A stretch of 9,086 nt of DNA, taken from the NCBI GenBank assembly GCA_002424365.1, contig DIRQ01000024.1, positions 1-9,086 on the forward strand, in the 5' to 3' direction. Position 1 is the first letter of the stretch, and the number at the start of each line of letters is the position of its first letter. This document shows positions 6,040 through 9,086 of this stretch, one piece after another. Position numbers and translations under genes: made by a program. The notes under the pieces were generated by a model. The model saw only the letters and a program-made list of their open reading frames with translations. It did not search any database and was not told the DNA's origin. Origin of the DNA: Syntrophomonas sp. UBA5432. Its GTDB lineage: Bacteria; Bacillota; Syntrophomonadia; Syntrophomonadales; Syntrophomonadaceae.

Positions 6040-7832
6040 TAATCCAACCCCTTTTCTTTTCCCACCACCCGGCGACTATGTCTGCTAAGATGCGACTTTA
6101 GGTATTCAACAGCCTGGGCTTGGTTTACTACACTTGAATCAATCTCCGAAAAAAGCCGGGCAACCTGGGAGGTATAAAATGTATTACCAGTGATTACCTC
6201 CTGAACTGTACCATCCGCCAGTATAGTACCGTCATGCATGAATATTAGGCGGGTAGCATACTCACTTGCAAAATCAATATCATGGGTTACCAGCAAAACT
6301 GATTTACCCTGCTGGCATAAATCAAATAATAGTTTTCCTATATCTTGTTTCTGCTCTCCATCTATACCAGTGGTGGGCTCGTCTAATAAAATCAAATCCG
6401 GGTTCGATGCTAGTATAGCTGCCATAGCCACCCGGTGTTTTTCACCGGTACTCAATTTGCGGGGATCATCTTCCTGAAATCCCTGTAAATTCATTCTTTC
6501 CAGCCAGAATTCAGTATCTCTTGCTACTATTTGATTACTTAATGCAATATCATTAAATACTGTATCAGTCAGAAAGAAATTATCCAGGTTTTGAGGTAAA
6601 TAGGCTACTAGACGGTTAATTTTTTCTGCCTTAAGTACTTTTCCACTGTAATTTCCTACCCTTACATATCCCTTATATGTGGGCAGCAAACCGGCCACGA
6701 TCTGCAGCAAGGTGCTCTTACCAGCCCCATTAGCCCCTATAACGGCCACACATTCTCCCGGCCAAATATTCAGATTGACGTCTTTTAGAGCCAGTTCCCC
6801 CTGAGGGTAGGTAAAACTAAGATGTTTTATTTCCACCAGAGGTTTAGCCTGACCCCGGCCAGACCTGCTGTTTTTTTCTCCTGGAGCCATTTCTTTAGCT
6901 GATTTGAAAACAACACCAGGATGTACTTGCGTGTGTTTGCAGTCCCCAACATCCGGGTATGACAACTCGGGGTAAGGGGTAAGTCCAAACCCTGACAGTA
7001 ATTTTCGCCCTTCTTTAACTGTTAAGGGCAGGTCTTTATCAGTAAACCCTGCAAATATTACCGGGATAACAGGTAACAGGGGATAGTTTTGTTCTGCCGC
7101 CCAGCGCAATTCTTCCCTGCTATCTCCCTTAAAAATTATCTTTCCCTCTTCCAGGATAACAACCCGATCAGCCAGGGAAAAGGATTGCTCTAATCTTTGT
7201 TCAATGAGAATAATGGTAATAGCAAATTCGTCGTTTAAATCCTTTACTAATTTAAGAATTTCACCTGCTGCCACCGGGTCTAGCTGGGAGGTAGGTTCGT
7301 CTAGTATTAGCACCTGCGGATTCATGGCCAAAACACCGGCCAGAGCAATCTTTTGCTTCTCTCCCCCGGATAAATTACTGCTATCACGTTTCCTCAGAGC
7401 ATTGAGATTAAGGAAGTCCATCATCTCCGCTACCCGCCGCTGCATGAATGAATTGGGTAGACCCAGGTTCTCCAAACCGAAAGCAATATCGCGTTCTACG
7501 TTTTTAAAAAGCAATTGGCTATCCGGTTCCTGAAAGACTATGCCTATTTGCTGAGCTAATCGGGATCTTGTCCATTTATCCAGAGGAATGCCCTGATACA
7601 GAATATCCCCGCTGACGCTCCCTCCATAAAAGTCAGGAACCAGGCCGCAAAGAGCCCGGGCCAGGGTGGATTTACCACTACCCGAGCGTCCCACCACCAG
7701 CAATAACTCGCCCTCATCTACCTCTAAACTAACCTGATGTAGGGACGGTTGGGAATGGTGAGGATAATAATAGGTAAAATTATTCAGCTCAAAAACCTTA
7801 TTTAGTGACAATGACCGTAGTTCCCTTCTCAT
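6036..7832 (-). CDS. ECF transporter ATPase with two fused ABC domains (EcfA-EcfA')
   Basis: This 598-residue cytoplasmic protein joins both ATPases of an ECF importer and powers uptake with EcfT. Domain 1 (about 13-245): Walker A GRSGSGKST (48-56), Q-loop FQEPDSQ (Gln101), signature LSGGE (154-158), Walker B VLILDE (174-179). Domain 2 (about 332-560): Walker A GANGAGKST (366-374), Q-loop LPQN (Gln414), signature LSTGE (460-464), Walker B LILLDE (480-485), H-loop His517 in VTHD. In domain 1 the H-loop reads IEQRLEQ: Gln212 replaces the switch His. A long, poorly conserved linker of about 85 residues (246-331, rich in Lys, Ser, Gly and Pro) joins the halves. The ATG at 7832 has AAGGA 9 nt upstream; a TTG at residue 8 with its own AGAAGGGA is an alternative. 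It follows ecfT after a 193-nt gap and overlaps the S gene. Confidence 0.95.
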   Translation of the reverse strand: MRRELRSLSLNKVFELNNFTYYYPHHSQPSLHQVSLEVDEGELLLVVGRSGSGKSTLARALCGLVPDFYGGSVSGDILYQGIPLDKWTRSRLAQQIGIVFQEPDSQLLFKNVERDIAFGLENLGLPNSFMQRRVAEMMDFLNLNALRKRDSSNLSGGEKQKIALAGVLAMNPQVLILDEPTSQLDPVAAGEILKLVKDLNDEFAITIILIEQRLEQSFSLADRVVILEEGKIIFKGDSREELRWAAEQNYPLLPVIPVIFAGFTDKDLPLTVKEGRKLLSGFGLTPYPELSYPDVGDCKHTQVHPGVVFKSAKEMAPGEKNSRSGRGQAKPLVEIKHLSFTYPQGELALKDVNLNIWPGECVAVIGANGAGKSTLLQIVAGLLPTYKGYVRVGNYSGKVLKAEKINRLVAYLPQNLDNFFLTDTVFNDIALSNQIVARDTEFWLERMNLQGFQEDDPRKLSTGEKHRVAMAAILASNPDLILLDEPTTGIDGEQKQDIGKLLFDLCQQGKSVLLVTHDIDFASEYATRLIFMHDGTILADGTVQEVITGNTFYTSQVARLFSEIDSSVVNQAQAVEYLKSHLSRHSRRVVGKEKGLDY

Positions 7833-7854
7833 AAACTAATCCTTCCAGGGGTGG

Positions 7855-7879
7855 AGGCAATACCCTAAAGTAGTTGCCT
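7855..7879. other. Short hairpin in the ecfT-ATPase intergenic gap
   Basis: AGGCAA (7855-7860) pairs with TTGCCT (7874-7879), and TAC (7861-7863) with GTA (7870-7872), leaving a bulged G and a 6-nt loop, CCTAAA. On the minus strand, the transcribed one here, it lies about 22 nt before the ATPase start codon, just upstream of its Shine-Dalgarno. There is no following U-run, so it is not an intrinsic terminator. It could influence translation or RNA processing within the operon; that is inference. Confidence 0.4.
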
Positions 7880-7920
7880 TGGTTTTGCGTATGGGAGAGG
7901 CTTTAGTTTCGCATTCTTTT

Positions 7921-7955
7921 AACCCCTCACGCTTCACACCTTACACCTCACTCTA
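7921..7955 (-). repeat. Degenerate heptamer tandem repeat (5 units)
   Basis: Read on the minus strand, five consecutive 7-nt units are TAGAGTG, AGGTGTA, AGGTGTG, AAGCGTG and AGGGGTT, giving a consensus near AGGYGTG. The array lies in the 193-nt gap between the ecfT stop (8026) and the ATPase start (7832), roughly in the middle. It shares period and purine-rich GTG/GCG character with the array at 5361-5388, which lies in the opposite orientation. No open frame or ribosome binding site is associated with it. Confidence 0.6.
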
Positions 7956-8025
7956 GACAATTAGTCACTTTACTCGATTCGAAGTTATTTATAAGACAAC
8001 CATGTTACTAGCGCTGGTTTCGGTA

Positions 8026-8892
8026 CTAATCCCTTTCTGCTGACCATATATGCCCCTGCCCTTTAAGAAAGGGAAGGGATAAAAAGAACAGAGCTATAAC
8101 TTCCCAATTATAAACAGGTAAGCTAACCTGTTCCAAAGGGCGGTAATGATATCTAAAACCAGTATACCAGCCAACCAGGGCCAGTCCCAGTACTATCAAG
8201 GCCAGGATAAGTAACCGCCAATCCTGCGATTGCCATCTTTCTGCCTGGTATATACTGCGCTTCTTATTACTCCCATAACCCCGCGCCTGCATCGCCTCTG
8301 CCATCTGTAGTGATACCTGTAATGAAGAGCGCAGCAAGTTTAACAGTACAGGGCCTAGATTACGGCTGCGTTGCAGCAGTCCTTTTCCTGGTTCCTGCAG
8401 TCCGCGGCACCTTTGTACCTGCCTGATACAGTGAAGCCTCTCCACCATATCCGGTATCAAAGCAGCTGAAATCGCCACTATCAAAATAGAACGGCTGCTA
8501 TAGGAACCGAAAATATCCATCAGCCTTTCTACTGGGATAAGAATATTAAAGGCTGTAAAAATGGCCAGAATAAGAATGAGTTTTATCGCCATAGCCACGC
8601 CATAAACGATTGCTTCCCGATATATGGGTAAGGTATAGCTAAAAATGTTAAGGCTTGTCAGCAGTATATCCCCATTTTGATTAAACAGACCGTTAATAAT
8701 TATAATCAACCCTGCCAGAGGTAATATAAAGGAAGTAATTTTTTTTAATGATTCCAGCCGGTCCAGACGGTAATTAAGGAGGATTATAGCAGTCAACATC
8801 AACGTAAGCTGGAGCAGGTTGTTATAAAAAAGGGCCAGGAGAAACCAGACCAGCAGGTAAACCGCCACGCTGCGGATATGATAATTTCCCAA
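8026..8892 (-). CDS. ecfT: ECF transporter transmembrane component EcfT
   Basis: This 288-residue integral membrane protein couples ATP hydrolysis by the EcfA subunits to the S component. About seven hydrophobic segments are visible (near 8-23, 26-40, 53-70, 97-116, 134-150, 228-243 and 263-276). Between the fifth and sixth lies the cytoplasmic coupling region, with QRCRGL (160-165) and the hallmark EAMQARGYGS (199-208). The Arg residues of these two X-R-G motifs dock into the ATPases. The start is TTG at 8892, with AAGGAG about 10 nt upstream; no in-frame ATG lies nearby. It is the first gene of the transporter operon and is divergent from tRNA-Leu. No vitamin riboswitch and no convincing -35/-10 pair was found in the 154 nt upstream, so its control is unclear. 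Length and motifs fit the family well. Confidence 0.93.
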   Translation of the reverse strand: MGNYHIRSVAVYLLVWFLLALFYNNLLQLTLMLTAIILLNYRLDRLESLKKITSFILPLAGLIIIINGLFNQNGDILLTSLNIFSYTLPIYREAIVYGVAMAIKLILILAIFTAFNILIPVERLMDIFGSYSSRSILIVAISAALIPDMVERLHCIRQVQRCRGLQEPGKGLLQRSRNLGPVLLNLLRSSLQVSLQMAEAMQARGYGSNKKRSIYQAERWQSQDWRLLILALIVLGLALVGWYTGFRYHYRPLEQVSLPVYNWEVIALFFLSLPFLKGQGHIWSAERD

Positions 8893-8970
8893 TATAACTA
8901 ATCTCCTTGTAATCTTTTAGTTTTACTACTCTATTTTACCTGATTATCGGTATAATAAAACCCGTGTTGG

Positions 8971-8994
8971 AAAAGTGAGCGGTTAAAAAGTGAG
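8971..8994 (+). repeat. Direct repeat upstream of the tRNA promoter
   Basis: AAAAGTGAG occurs at 8971-8979 and again at 8986-8994, with a 15-nt period. The second copy abuts the -35 box of the tRNA-Leu promoter. It could be a remnant of tandem duplication, a protein-binding site or chance. The A-rich half resembles an upstream promoter element. Confidence 0.4.
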
Positions 8995-9023
8995 TTGAAA
9001 TAACGGTGCTATCAGAGTATAAT
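8995..9023 (+). promoter_or_regulatory. Strong sigma-A promoter for tRNA-Leu
   Basis: TTGAAA (8995-9000) and TATAAT (9018-9023) are separated by exactly 17 nt. The -35 box matches consensus at 4/6 and the -10 box at 6/6. Transcription would begin near 9030, about 17 nt before the tRNA 5' end at 9047, a normal short leader for RNase P processing. Confidence 0.85.
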
Positions 9024-9046
9024 AATGCGTGTACGATTTAAATAAT

Positions 9047-9086
9047 GCGGATGTGGCGGAATTGGCAGACGCACCAGACTTAGGAT
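9047..9086 (+). tRNA. tRNA-Leu (anticodon UAG), 5' half only
   Basis: The sequence begins with acceptor strand GCGGATG, then TG, a D arm (GCGGAATTGGCAGACGC) and an anticodon stem starting CCAGA. The anticodon loop is CTTAGGA, giving anticodon TAG at 9081-9083, which reads CUN leucine codons. The GTGGCGGAATTGGCAGACGC stretch is typical of bacterial leucine tRNAs. The window ends one base into the 3' side of the anticodon stem, so the long variable arm and T arm are not seen. More tRNA genes may follow. Confidence 0.93.

Noticed and set aside
7204..7533. Plus-strand open frame of 109 codons inside the ATPase gene
   Set aside because: It lies opposite the Walker B and signature region of a well-conserved ABC domain, and its translation is Ser-rich shadow sequence.
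7833..8025. A missed small gene in the ecfT-ATPase gap
   Set aside because: No frame with a ribosome binding site and a plausible start covers it. The content is the heptamer array, a hairpin and otherwise unremarkable DNA.
8951..8956. TATAAT on the plus strand upstream of the tRNA
   Set aside because: No -35-like hexamer lies 16-18 nt upstream. The pair at 8995-9023 is far better placed for the tRNA.
8893..9046. Possible vitamin riboswitch before ecfT
   Set aside because: The 154 nt are AT-rich, partly occupied by the tRNA promoter, and show no B12-box-like or other conserved aptamer element that I can recognise.

Overview
The window looks like chromosomal DNA of a low-to-medium G+C Gram-positive bacterium, probably a clostridial Firmicute. 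The evidence is strong AGGAG-type ribosome binding sites before nearly every gene, TTG starts, an S-layer homology (SLH) protein, and an energy-coupling factor (ECF) transporter of the Firmicute type. No transposase, integrase, phage gene, CRISPR array or rRNA is visible. Species cannot be assigned from sequence alone.

Layout. Protein genes run leftward on the minus strand, except one small gene. At the right edge, a promoter with a perfect TATAAT box drives a tRNA-Leu(UAG) on the plus strand, cut by the window end. Divergent from it is an ECF transporter operon read leftward: ecfT (8892-8026), a 193-nt gap with a hairpin and a heptamer tandem repeat, a two-domain ECF ATPase (7832-6036), and an S component that overlaps it by 3 nt (6039-5392). 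Convergent with the S gene is a 51-codon plus-strand gene (5203-5358) with an excellent Shine-Dalgarno; the 33 nt between the two genes carry a second array of the same kind of heptamer. From a divergent promoter region (about 5006-5202) a second leftward set begins: membrane-anchored NERD protein, secreted PQQ-type beta-propeller, secreted SLH protein with C-terminal beta modules, GIY-YIG-like conserved protein, dCMP deaminase, and the start of an unrecognised gene running off the left edge.

How it fits together. The ECF genes form a complete transporter (T, A-A', S) for an unassigned micronutrient. The NERD, propeller and SLH genes are tightly spaced (25 and 44 nt) and so probably co-transcribed. 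They give one cytoplasm-facing membrane protein and two exported proteins, at least one wall-bound. The last three genes may be co-transcribed with them or have their own promoter in the 79-nt gap at 1372-1450.

Points most worth a second look are the heptamer arrays at two gene junctions, the asymmetric ATPase with a Gln in place of the H-loop His, the GIY-YIG-like protein, the unannotated small acidic protein, and a possible link between the surface proteins and the ECF transporter.
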